DNA of 64,000 nucleotides from Sphaerospermopsis torques-reginae ITEP-024 (GTDB lineage Bacteria; Cyanobacteriota; Cyanobacteriia; Cyanobacteriales; Nostocaceae), in the NCBI RefSeq assembly GCF_019598945.1, contig NZ_CP080598.1, positions 248,001 to 312,000 of the forward strand. The letters are read 5' to 3'. The notes beneath the pieces are model-generated. The model saw only the letters and a list, made by a program, of their open reading frames with translations, had not been told where the DNA came from and did no database searches. Positions within the stretch are counted from its first letter, which is position 1. Every line of letters begins with the position of its first letter. The position numbers and the translations under genes were made by a program. Of the stretch, positions 16,371 to 24,220 are shown in pieces.

Positions 16371-16764
16371 AAGGATAATTTTGTTTCCAACGATAGGTAT
16401 TAAAGTCCCGTTGATCTACAGAAAAAATGCGCCCATGTCCTAAATGTTCTGCTAAAATCACTAGGGAAGCATCAGCTAAATCCATTGGTAAATTAGCATA
16501 TTGTTCCATTAATTGAATAATTCGCGGAGTATGGTAAGGTTCTAAATTAAAAACTGTAAATAATTCTTGTTGCAGACTGTTTAAAAAAGTAATTTGCGCT
16601 GGAAATCCTTTGCGAGTTAGCAAAAGATAACAAGTTTCTGTGACAACACACCATGTTGTAATTAATGGTTCGTTGTATTTTTTTAAAGTTTGTTTTGCTC
16701 TTTTGTGGTAGGTGTCTTTTTGATCAATAAGAGCTAACCAAAAACCTGTATCAACTATGATCAT
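16351..16764 (-). CDS. VapC-type PIN-domain ribonuclease toxin
   Basis: From the ATG at 16764 the protein starts MIIVDTGFWLALIDQKD. This gives the first PIN acidic residue at Asp5, with TETCYLL (Glu), DLADASLV (Asp) and FSVDQRDF (Asp) completing the metal site. A longer open frame upstream (to 16839) runs inside the antitoxin gene and adds nothing PIN-like, so the short start is chosen. It overlaps the antitoxin gene by 14 bases and the papain-fold gene by 20. Confidence 0.85.
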   Translation of the reverse strand: MIIVDTGFWLALIDQKDTYHKRAKQTLKKYNEPLITTWCVVTETCYLLLTRKGFPAQITFLNSLQQELFTVFNLEPYHTPRIIQLMEQYANLPMDLADASLVILAEHLGHGRIFSVDQRDFNTYRWKQNYPFENLLF

Positions 16765-17005
16765 ATTTATTGGGTAAGGTATTAGATAAAACTTCTTTAT
16801 AAGTGGTTGATAAATTTTCTTCCACAGCACAACAACCAATTAATCCAATTTCATCAAATTTCTCATAGATGGTTTTTTCTTGATGATGATTTTCTGGTTG
16901 TGGATAACGTTTTTTAAGTAGTTGAATAAAATCAAGGAGTAAGATTTGTGCTTCTTCTGGTAAGCTGTTAATTTCTTGAGATATTTCTGCAAGTTTGATA
17001 TCCAT
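16751..17005 (-). CDS. DUF2281-type antitoxin (VapB-like)
   Basis: The 84 residues start with the DUF2281 helix pair (ISQEINSLPEEAQILLLDFI, then QLLKKRY), followed by a flexible linker and a short acidic C-terminal part. This family supplies antitoxins to PIN toxins in cyanobacteria, and the next gene is a PIN toxin overlapping it. It is the first gene of a four-gene block (antitoxin, PIN toxin, papain-fold protein, RPAMYLG protein). Confidence 0.75.
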   Translation of the reverse strand: MDIKLAEISQEINSLPEEAQILLLDFIQLLKKRYPQPENHHQEKTIYEKFDEIGLIGCCAVEENLSTTYKEVLSNTLPNKYDHS

Positions 17006-17038
17006 AATTACTGCCTTTTTTAAATTATGTTACTACTA

Positions 17039-17269
17039 TTATACTGCTTGACGAATATCTTCCCAGTCTTGTGCAGTCATTTCTGTAGCTTCTCCAGAGT
17101 TCAAACCTTCTAAAAGCATGGTTTGTAGTTGTTCTTTTGCTCTCTGTTTTTGGTCTTCTCGCACTAATTCCCGAAAGTATTCGCTGACGCTGCTGTAACC
17201 ACCTTGCGCTACGAGTTCTTCTACGTAAGCTCCCATGTTGTCAGGTAAGGAAATATTCATGCTTTTCAT
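17039..17269 (-). CDS. ParD-type ribbon-helix-helix antitoxin
   Basis: The 76 residues read MKSMNISLPDNMGAYVEELV.QGGYSSVSEYFRELVRED, a textbook ParD/CopG start, with an acidic tail ending TAQDWEDIRQAV. No ParE frame follows. The next gene (33 bases on) is the DUF2281 antitoxin, so ParD appears solitary. Its start region carries AGGAAATA, of which relic copies lie at 9574, 11009 and 14837, and a decayed full copy lies at 14613-14858. Confidence 0.8.
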   Translation of the reverse strand: MKSMNISLPDNMGAYVEELVAQGGYSSVSEYFRELVREDQKQRAKEQLQTMLLEGLNSGEATEMTAQDWEDIRQAV

Positions 17270-17454
17270 AATGTGACTTCCTGAATGTTGTTTTTTCTAT
17301 CATGGAGGTTTTTGTCATTTTCTGCTATTGGGAGAAAACACTATTCATGATAGTTGGGTGGTTTGGGTGATGTTGGGTTAACCTAACTTACCAATAGATG
17401 ATTTAGAGGAACGCAGATAAACGCAGATAAACGCAGATGGAAATTATAATTATT

Positions 17455-17480
17455 GTTGGGTTTTCTTGCGTTAACCCAAC
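17455..17480. repeat. Palindromic repeat GTTGGGTT type, copy 4
   Basis: GTTGGGTT and AACCCAAC form perfect 8-bp arms around TTCTTGCGTT. It lies just downstream of the GIY-YIG gene's stop, next to tandem AACGCAGATA repeats at 17409-17438. Confidence 0.7.
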
Positions 17481-17508
17481 CTACTGACTACTTACTACAA
17501 AAATCAAC

Positions 17509-18864
17509 TTACTGACTATTATTAGTTTGAAGTAGTGAAGATAAAAAATTAGACTGTAACCACACAAATAGTTTTAGCCTCATACTATCATTTGGTTTTG
17601 ATTTATATTCTCCTTTCTGAATTTCTTCTAAAACACTACTATTTAGACTAACTGTTGATTGATCTTTCATTAAATCTTCAAACATAGCTAGTGGAAGCAA
17701 TACCACATTTTCAACTTCTACATCATCTTTACTAAACCTAATAGTTTCAAATCTATATCTATAACCAGACCATCTAATATTAGGTAGTCTCTCTACTGCA
17801 TTTTGGAAATTCTTGATTATGCAATTATACTCAGGATCAGGATTTTTTGTATTGTGCATTATCCACCAATAGAGATTATGTCTAACAAAATGCTTTCCAT
17901 TATCGTTAGTACAAACTTCTATTTCTACATTATCTACATACACAAATTGACGAGTCATTACTCTAACTTCACCTTCACCCATCGGTTCTAATTCCTCCCA
18001 GGGTTCAACTTCAACTGTATTTTTTACCCTATCATTTATAGGTTGTTTTTTATAAACATTTTCTACTGGAATAGGATCATCTTCTAATGCTTCTAAACCT
18101 GATGTATTTTCATCTTCTTCATTCTTATCTAATATTAATTCTAGCTGTTCGCTACTAAAAGCCATCAGTTCTATTCCAGCTAGAGTTTGACGACTTGAAT
18201 TTTCCATGAAATAAACTAAATTATCAAATGGAGATAAATCTATTCTTAAACCGTTATATTCAGTTTGCCAAAAACCGAATTTACCTGAAGATTTAGGATA
18301 TGTTTTGTATTCTTTCCATTTTAGGGAACTAGCTTTTTTATTAATGTTTTTTAATGCAGTTCTAATACTGCCAGAAAATCCTGTTCTACCATAAACAGGA
18401 TATACTAAATATATTGTTGGTGGTTCTTCATCTAAGATTGTATCAAAACCAACTATCATAACATTGAATTTTGCTAATTGATAAAGACTTTGCTGTAATG
18501 CCGTTTCTGCTGGAGTTATTTTTCTAATTGGTACTATTACTTTAGACCAATTTAGAGGAGGCTTGTATAAGTTAATAAATTGATTTTCGAGTTGGGCAAG
18601 ATTTTCTTGCTTACTACAGCTTAACCAAGCAATACGAATAGGATTTTTCCTGTTAAATCTTTTTAGTTGATTAAATCTATGATGTACTTTCCATCTTTCA
18701 GATAAGTTTACCGTTCTACCTATATAAATAATTTGATCTTTGCTATCATATACAAAGTAAATAGCTGCACAATTAGGAAAATGATCTTTTTCTAATAGAG
18801 AAAGTGATGGTAGTTCGGAAATGTTGATTTTTTCTATCATAAGAAATGTTTTGACAGTTTCCAT
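17509..18864 (-). CDS. GIY-YIG nuclease-domain protein
   Basis: The 451-residue protein has a GIY-YIG module at about 33-105: AAIYFVYDSKDQIIYIGRT (the two motif strands), NLSERWKVHHR with the catalytic Arg/His region, and LENQFINLYKPPLNW with the metal-binding Glu. The remaining about 340 residues are not recognised, and a central acidic segment (KNEEDENTSGLEALEDD) links to a C-terminal part. The family makes single-strand nicks or double-strand breaks. The protein could be a defence or mobile nuclease in this island. An ATG eight codons downstream is an alternative start. Confidence 0.7.
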   Translation of the reverse strand: METVKTFLMIEKINISELPSLSLLEKDHFPNCAAIYFVYDSKDQIIYIGRTVNLSERWKVHHRFNQLKRFNRKNPIRIAWLSCSKQENLAQLENQFINLYKPPLNWSKVIVPIRKITPAETALQQSLYQLAKFNVMIVGFDTILDEEPPTIYLVYPVYGRTGFSGSIRTALKNINKKASSLKWKEYKTYPKSSGKFGFWQTEYNGLRIDLSPFDNLVYFMENSSRQTLAGIELMAFSSEQLELILDKNEEDENTSGLEALEDDPIPVENVYKKQPINDRVKNTVEVEPWEELEPMGEGEVRVMTRQFVYVDNVEIEVCTNDNGKHFVRHNLYWWIMHNTKNPDPEYNCIIKNFQNAVERLPNIRWSGYRYRFETIRFSKDDVEVENVVLLPLAMFEDLMKDQSTVSLNSSVLEEIQKGEYKSKPNDSMRLKLFVWLQSNFLSSLLQTNNSQ

Positions 18865-18879
18865 ATTTCATACTCTTCT

Positions 18880-18920
18880 GATTCAGAGGAACGCAGATGA
18901 ACGCAGATAAACGCAGATGG
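18880..18920. repeat. AACGCAGATGA/AACGCAGATAA decamer repeats
   Basis: Direct repeats of a 10-11 base unit with AACGCAGAT core occur here, at 17409-17438 and, as the complement (GCGTTCATCT), at 19291-19390, flanking the GIY-YIG and GxxExxY genes. They are dispersed repeats without known function. The units even supply the start codon of the GxxExxY gene. Confidence 0.7.
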
Positions 18921-18922
18921 GT

Positions 18923-19312
18923 TTAGAAATTACGCACAACACGCCTTATATCTACTTTGGGATTACCAAAATTAATTAATAGACATAGAGTAAGTCCAGT
19001 TGTTTTCAGATAATTCATACATTGGGAAAAATGCTTACTCTCTAGTGTTGTTACTGCCTTTAACTCCACAATAATAGCGTTTTCCACCAACAAATCAGCC
19101 CGATAATTACCCACAACCACACCGTCATACCAAACTTCCAACATTTTCTGCTGCTCAACCAACAAACCTGTTTTCCGTAACTCATGCACCAGAGCATTTT
19201 CATAAACCTGCTCCAAAAAACCAACCCCCAAAGTATTACCCACTTTGAAAGCACACCCAATAACCTGCTCCGTCACCCTATTTAACTCCAATCTGCGTTC
19301 ATCTGCGTTCAT
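18923..19312 (-). CDS. GxxExxY protein (predicted PD-(D/E)XK nuclease-like)
   Basis: The motif GVGFLEQVYENAL gives the name-bearing GxxExxY pattern. YRADLLVENAIIVELKAV has the Asp and the E-x-K of the nuclease-like core, and SQCMNYLKTTGLTLCLLINFG is the conserved ending. Function is unknown, and family members are common accessory genes. The start at 19312 (MNADERRLELN) lies in the decamer repeat. A longer frame to 19375 consists only of repeat-coded residues. Confidence 0.8.
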   Translation of the reverse strand: MNADERRLELNRVTEQVIGCAFKVGNTLGVGFLEQVYENALVHELRKTGLLVEQQKMLEVWYDGVVVGNYRADLLVENAIIVELKAVTTLESKHFSQCMNYLKTTGLTLCLLINFGNPKVDIRRVVRNF

Positions 19313-19401
19313 CTGCGTTTCCTCCAAATAAATCCGCAAATGTACGCAACTAAACGCCAAGTCATCCGCGTTCATCTGCGTACATCTGCGGTTAAAAATC
19401 C

Positions 19402-21612
19402 TTAATGCACTAACTCAATAGCCCGCTTCGTCAACGCTTCCGCAGTCAACCCATTAAAAGCCATCAACTCACCCGCGCTTGCGGTAGTTTCCCCACGCTT
19501 CCAAGCGAAAATATCCCGCTTACTGGTACTGCGTAACATAATAGGTTCTAACATCGCACCAGCACCACCAGTCACACCAATTAACGCATCACCAGCAAAC
19601 AAATTATCAAATTCTGCATCACTCAAAAACCCACCATCAGGTTCAGAACAAGTATCCCAAGCTGTATCATCAGCACGATATAAACGCCGGGGGTTAATAA
19701 CAGAAATTATCTTCACTCCAATACCTTCTGTCTCTAAAAATGCCGCCGCTTCAAATACGGGAATTAACGTCATATCGCCAATTACAGCAAAAACAACTTG
19801 CTTTCCTCCCGCAACTTCATGTAATAAAATCGCGCCTTTTTCTAACCCTTCTTTTGTTTGTTCTAATGTTGTTCTAATGGGTAAAGGTGACTTACTTGCA
19901 GTGATGACAATTCCCTTATTTTTTGTTCCTAAAGCCCAGTCATAACAGACTTGAATACTGTTAGCATCGGGGGGAAAAACAGGAAATACATTACCATTTC
20001 TCATCATCGAAGCAAAATAAGCTTCAATTTCTGGTCTTTGGTGTGTCCAACCGTTGCGACCTTGTTCTAAAGCACCGGCAGTAAATAAGGTAATAGTTGA
20101 CGGTGTTTTTCTTCTTAATTCTGCCATTGCTTGGGTGACTGTTTGCCAAATTGGTAAACCATTGATGGCAAAAGATTCGTATGAACACCACAAACTTCTC
20201 GCACCCATTAAGGATAAACCAACTGCTAAACCTGCACAAGCATCTTCGCTCAAAGGTTCGTAAACTTGACCTCCTGGAGCCTGATGATAGGTTTCATCTG
20301 CTGTGGGGTGAATGATTTTTAAGGCTTCATTAATATTACCAATTCCTGAAGCAGCGTTACCATCGGCGTTAGTGACGAGGAAATTTTTATCTTTATTTCC
20401 GATTATTCCTACTAACCTTCCCATTGCGGTTGTCGAAACTTTTGGTTCTCCCCCAACTGCATATTCTTCTAATGGTAATTCGCCAATTTCTGCTAAAGGT
20501 AATTCAAATTCTGTAACTACTGTTTTCGCTGCGGGTCCACCTCCGGCACGTTCCGCATTTGTGCGGACTGTTTGCCATGCTTCTACAGATAAAGCGCGTT
20601 TTTGTAAAGCTGTGACAATGTGAGGGGCGGTTAAAGTATCTTGAGGATAGAGGTTGTGAGATTTTGCCCCTAAAGCGTGAACACCCGCGCCTTTTAGTTG
20701 TTTAATGATAAATACCGTTAATGTGCCACTCATAGCGGAACGGGCAGCTTTATCAATGCCTACTAATACCGCTTTGGTAAATTCTAACCGTTTTTGGAAG
20801 GAGAAAATGGTACTATCTACGTAATCTCCTGGTTGGTTTTGGTCGTCAAATTCCTTAGCATCTACGATGATCACTTCCGCAAAACCGTTACCTTTCCAAT
20901 AGGCGATCATCTCATCGGTGGTTTTTAAAGATACCATGCTATGATGCTCTTGGCTGTAACCGTTCCACACTAGGATAGGTAGGAAGTTGGTGACTTTGGG
21001 GTAAGCGGTGTTAAAATGCGCCATTGCACTCATGATGTAGGGTTCACCCAGTCCCCCATCTCCCACGGTGAAGGGGAAGAGTTTGTCACGGTGCAGGAGT
21101 GCAGCAGACATGGCGAAATGTTGCCCTTGTCCCAAAGGACCAGCAGGGGCGAGAATACCAGGAATGTAACCGGAAAGGTGTCCGATTAAACCATGTTTTT
21201 CTCGAAAGCGATCGCGTAATTGTTGTACAGTAAAAATGCCCATGTCTTCTAAGGATCTGTCTAGGAACATGGCACTATAAAAACCAGGGGCGTGGTGTCC
21301 AACTTCGGTGATAATGTTTTTATGTCCCAGCATGACCAAAGCTGCATAAGCTTCCGCTTGGCTGGCAAAACCGCCGGGATGTCCAGAAGCCTTACTACCA
21401 GTAATTTGTAGGGTGAGGTAGCGCAGGGCATCGGCAGCGAGTAGGGTTTGATAAGCTGCACTGGGATCTGTTGGTGAGGCGATCGCACCTTTGCCCGATT
21501 CTATCACTGGCGTTGCACCATAAGTTTCAAAATCTGGCAATGCTTCCCCAAAATATTGAATACCTTCGCAAAAATTGGGAACTGTGGAAGATGCCTTTGT
21601 TGTAGTTGTCAT
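19402..21612 (-). CDS. Phosphoketolase-like thiamine-diphosphate enzyme (transketolase superfamily)
   Basis: The 736 residues show the two ThDP halves. The first half has SGHPGGFASQAEAYAAL, HAPGFYSAMFLD, GHLSGYIPGI and the ThDP/Mg motif GDGGLGEPYIMSAM, with the Asn in VWNGYSQEHH. The second half has ETYHQAPGGQVYEPLSED, SYESFAINGLPI and NGWTHQRPEIEAYF, then FPPDANS, which resemble the phosphoketolase C-half. It would cleave ketose phosphates to acetyl-phosphate or transfer C2 units. It departs from canonical Xfp motifs (no HLGHWGT-like block), so the exact reaction is open. A relic of its 3' end lies at 13530. Confidence 0.7.
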   Translation of the reverse strand: MTTTTKASSTVPNFCEGIQYFGEALPDFETYGATPVIESGKGAIASPTDPSAAYQTLLAADALRYLTLQITGSKASGHPGGFASQAEAYAALVMLGHKNIITEVGHHAPGFYSAMFLDRSLEDMGIFTVQQLRDRFREKHGLIGHLSGYIPGILAPAGPLGQGQHFAMSAALLHRDKLFPFTVGDGGLGEPYIMSAMAHFNTAYPKVTNFLPILVWNGYSQEHHSMVSLKTTDEMIAYWKGNGFAEVIIVDAKEFDDQNQPGDYVDSTIFSFQKRLEFTKAVLVGIDKAARSAMSGTLTVFIIKQLKGAGVHALGAKSHNLYPQDTLTAPHIVTALQKRALSVEAWQTVRTNAERAGGGPAAKTVVTEFELPLAEIGELPLEEYAVGGEPKVSTTAMGRLVGIIGNKDKNFLVTNADGNAASGIGNINEALKIIHPTADETYHQAPGGQVYEPLSEDACAGLAVGLSLMGARSLWCSYESFAINGLPIWQTVTQAMAELRRKTPSTITLFTAGALEQGRNGWTHQRPEIEAYFASMMRNGNVFPVFPPDANSIQVCYDWALGTKNKGIVITASKSPLPIRTTLEQTKEGLEKGAILLHEVAGGKQVVFAVIGDMTLIPVFEAAAFLETEGIGVKIISVINPRRLYRADDTAWDTCSEPDGGFLSDAEFDNLFAGDALIGVTGGAGAMLEPIMLRSTSKRDIFAWKRGETTASAGELMAFNGLTAEALTKRAIELVH

Positions 21613-22123
21613 GCTGAGTACCTTAAAATAATTTCGTCGTTTTCATCAAATACGTTTTTCTTTTCTCACGCAGAGGCGCAGAGGCGCAGAGAGGAGGGAA
21701 AGAGGTAATCTGGGATATGAAAACTCTTGTAATGTAACCAAAATTTTACATCTTCGTGGTTGCAACGGTTTATAGCTGTTTCACAATGCAAAACATAAGC
21801 AGAGATTATAAGAAAATCGAGTGAGCCAAAACCACGCCCGATAAAGTATCGGAACTTGGCGGTCAGTGAGATGACCCTCTACCCAGATTTGGTAACAAGT
21901 TTGGGCAAGGTTACTCATTGAAACAAGAATCCCCGTCCTTTTAAGGCGGGGAGCGTCAAGAAAGCAGCATGACAAACCAATAAATAGCCCGCAAGGAAAT
22001 GAAATTCATTTCATGGCGGGTGTGGAAGCTTACGCAAAATATCTCCTTGAACTCCTGACTCCTGACTTCTGAATTTTGCTATAAGATATTTAGTAAAAAA
22101 CTAACATCTACCAAAAAACTTTT
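21613..22123. other. 511-base intergenic region with repeats and IS605-like end
   Basis: The start has CGCAGAGG repeat units, and a dispersed-repeat-like stretch follows. The segment 21920-21960 resembles an IS200/IS605 terminus (see its own entry). AGCTTACGCAA and CTCCTGACTCCTGACTTC repeats come next, then the P450 start. A minus-strand 64-residue frame at 21781-21975 is not considered coding. Confidence 0.5.
21925..21961 (+). mobile_element. Possible IS200/IS605-type right-end relic
   Basis: AAGAATCCCCGTCCTTTTAA followed by GGCGGGGAGCGTCAA forms a GC-rich hairpin (CCCCG/CGGGG plus CCTT/AAGG with one bulge) with the flanks commonly seen at the 3' ends of cyanobacterial IS605/tnpB elements. 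No tnpB or tnpA frame remains nearby. Confidence 0.4.
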
Positions 22124-23506
22124 ATGCTTCTACCCAAAGGACCCAACACTCCAGCTACCCTGCAAATGCTACGCTGGGTATTTAGCCCCATGTCCTACAT
22201 GGAAGAATGCGCCAAAACTTATGGTGATATTTTTACTCTCAAGCTGGATAAAAATTTACCTCCTCTGGTATTTATTCATAGTCCAGAAGCAATGCAGCAG
22301 GTTTTAAGCAATGATACCAAAGAATTAGAAGCACCAGGCGATTTAAATCAACTATTTGAAGGTTTATTAGGTAAAAATTCTGTTATTTCCCAAAGTGGTA
22401 AAGAACATCAGCGACAACGGCAGTTAATCATGCCTCCCTTACACGGGGAAAGAATGCGAACTTATGCCGATGTAATTAATAATATCACTGAAAAAGTCAT
22501 CAGCAAACAGCAAATCAATCAACCTTTTAATGTGCGAACAGCTACCCAAGAAATTACCCTGGGGGTGATGATGCAAGCTGTCTTTGGACTTTATGAAGGT
22601 GAACGTGCTGAGAAATTACAACACTTACTATGTGAAATTCTCGAAGCAGGTAGTGAAGTTTGGAGAGTGACTTTATTATATTTTCCGGCTTTACAAAAGA
22701 TGATTGGTCTTTCCACACTTTGGGAAATACAGGAACGTCGTCAAAATAAAGCTGACCAACTCCTGTATGCAGAAATTCAGGAACGCAGAGAAAATCCCGA
22801 CCCATCACGTACAGATATCCTCAGTTTGCTGATGTCTGCAAGAGATGAAGACGGTCAACCAATGACTGATATAGAATTACGAGATGAATTAATGACTTTG
22901 TTAGTAGCAGGTCATGAAACCACGGCTACAGCCATAGCCTGGGCTTTATATTGGATTCATAAACTACCAGAAGTCCGCCAAAAATTATTAGCTGAACTGG
23001 ATACTTTAGGCGAAAATCCCGATTCTAATACTATTTTTAAATTACCTTATCTCACCGCCGTTTGTAATGAAACTTTGCGGATTTATCCCGTGGGAATGTT
23101 GACTTTTCCCCGTCGGGTAAAAACCCCTATTTCTGTAGATGGTTATCAACTAGAACCAGGTACAGTTGTTATGGGTTCAATTTATCTCACTCACCATCGA
23201 GAAGATATTTATCCTAACTCCAAACAATTTAACCCAGAACGCTTTATAGAAAAGCAATTTTCACCCTATCAATTTATCCCTTTTGGCGGTGGTGCAAGAC
23301 GTTGTATTGGTCTAGCATTTGCCCAATTTGAAATGAAATTAGCACTAGCTAAAATACTCCAAGGTTGGGAAATGGAACTAGCAGATACTCGTGAAGTGAA
23401 AGCAAAACGCCGTGGTTTGGTGACAGGTCAAGATAAACCTATTCAAATGATTTACCACGGTCATCGTCAGCAACAATCTCGAACTTTAGAGACAATAGCC
23501 GTTTAA
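22124..23506 (+). CDS. Cytochrome P450, CYP110-like (second copy)
   Basis: The protein has 460 residues: I-helix VAGHETTATAIAW, ExxR in NETLRIYPVG, PERF, and heme loop FIPFGGGARRCIGLAF. It starts LLPKGPNTPATLQMLRWVF, the proline-rich CYP110 opening. It is alignable over its full length with the gene at 6735 (for example RRENPDPSRTDILSLLMSAR against RRDHPDPNRTDILSLMMSAR) but is clearly diverged. Fatty-acid or terpenoid oxidation is likely from family knowledge. Two GG-leader peptide genes follow convergently. Confidence 0.9.
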   Translation: MLLPKGPNTPATLQMLRWVFSPMSYMEECAKTYGDIFTLKLDKNLPPLVFIHSPEAMQQVLSNDTKELEAPGDLNQLFEGLLGKNSVISQSGKEHQRQRQLIMPPLHGERMRTYADVINNITEKVISKQQINQPFNVRTATQEITLGVMMQAVFGLYEGERAEKLQHLLCEILEAGSEVWRVTLLYFPALQKMIGLSTLWEIQERRQNKADQLLYAEIQERRENPDPSRTDILSLLMSARDEDGQPMTDIELRDELMTLLVAGHETTATAIAWALYWIHKLPEVRQKLLAELDTLGENPDSNTIFKLPYLTAVCNETLRIYPVGMLTFPRRVKTPISVDGYQLEPGTVVMGSIYLTHHREDIYPNSKQFNPERFIEKQFSPYQFIPFGGGARRCIGLAFAQFEMKLALAKILQGWEMELADTREVKAKRRGLVTGQDKPIQMIYHGHRQQQSRTLETIAV

Positions 23507-23558
23507 TGTTTAAGGGGTTAAGAGTCGGTACAAACCAATTTTTAACCCCCGCAAATGA

Positions 23559-23822
23559 TTAAACTACCAAATAGACATCTATTTCCGAAAAATCAACCGT
23601 AAAAAGCTTGTTGTCGTAAAAAATCGGAGGTATGTAATATTCACTGAATAAACTATTTAACTCATCACAAAACATATTGAGGGAGAAAGCCGCTAAACCA
23701 CTACTCCATAAAGGAATAACAGTATTACCTCCTGACGTTGACTCCATTTCTTCTAAAGTCAGTTTCTGAAAAAGCTCATTGACTTGAACAGAATGTAATT
23801 CAGTATTCATGATTGCAGCCAT
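23559..23822 (-). CDS. Double-glycine leader peptide, candidate RiPP/bacteriocin-like precursor A
   Basis: The 87-residue product has a leader ending ELFQKLTLEEMESTSGG (GG at 31-32), the pattern cut by C39-type peptidase/ABC exporters. The core of 55 residues is hydrophobic with one Cys (MFCDEL) and ends FTVDFSEIDVYLVV. The leader and the core end both resemble the neighbouring gene at 23966, so the two are paralogs. No modification enzyme or PCAT exporter is in the window. The ATG at codon 5 is an alternative start. Confidence 0.6.
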   Translation of the reverse strand: MAAIMNTELHSVQVNELFQKLTLEEMESTSGGNTVIPLWSSGLAAFSLNMFCDELNSLFSEYYIPPIFYDNKLFTVDFSEIDVYLVV

Positions 23823-23965
23823 TGTCTTAATTTACCAATCCAGAAATGAGCAGGTATGAAAATTTATGAGGAGTAAAATCTGTAAAAACAAATGCCCTAA
23901 AAAAATATTTTACCCTCAACCAACTAAAAATTACTTAATGTCAGTGCCAGAATACAAATAATTAA

Positions 23966-24220
23966 TTACCAAGAATTTATGACAACGTATATTGACCTGG
24001 AATAGTCTACAGTAGCGACCTTATTATCCCTGATGCCACTATCTACACCTTTAACATCACCAGTCCCTGTATTCTCCACGTTTCCAGTATTACCCGATAT
24101 AAAATAATTATTGACGCTCCCACCACTACCACCAGATACAGTCTTTGTTTCAACCACAGATAGCTCACGAAAAAGGCTTTCTGCATTATATTTTAAGTCC
24201 GCAATTACTATTTTCTTCAT
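23966..24220 (-). CDS. Double-glycine leader peptide, candidate RiPP/bacteriocin-like precursor B
   Basis: The 84-residue product has leader SLFRELSVVETKTVSGG with GG at 30-31 (a second GG at 33-34), then a Gly/Asn/Thr-rich core (NNYFISGNTGNVENTGTG) ending VATVDYSRSIYVVINSW. A good ribosome site (GAGGA, about 9 bases before the ATG) supports the start. The gene runs in the same direction as precursor A, 143 bases before it. No Cys is present, so lanthionine-type chemistry is excluded for this core. Confidence 0.6.
   Translation of the reverse strand: MKKIVIADLKYNAESLFRELSVVETKTVSGGSGGSVNNYFISGNTGNVENTGTGDVKGVDSGIRDNKVATVDYSRSIYVVINSW

Noticed and set aside
16765-16839. Longer VapC start
   Set aside because: The extra 25 residues lie inside the antitoxin gene in another frame and push the PIN Asp away from its normal N-terminal position.
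21781-21975. 64-residue minus-strand frame over the IS605-like end
   Set aside because: The frame is coded by a structured repeat end and has no conserved motif. The hairpin explains the sequence better.
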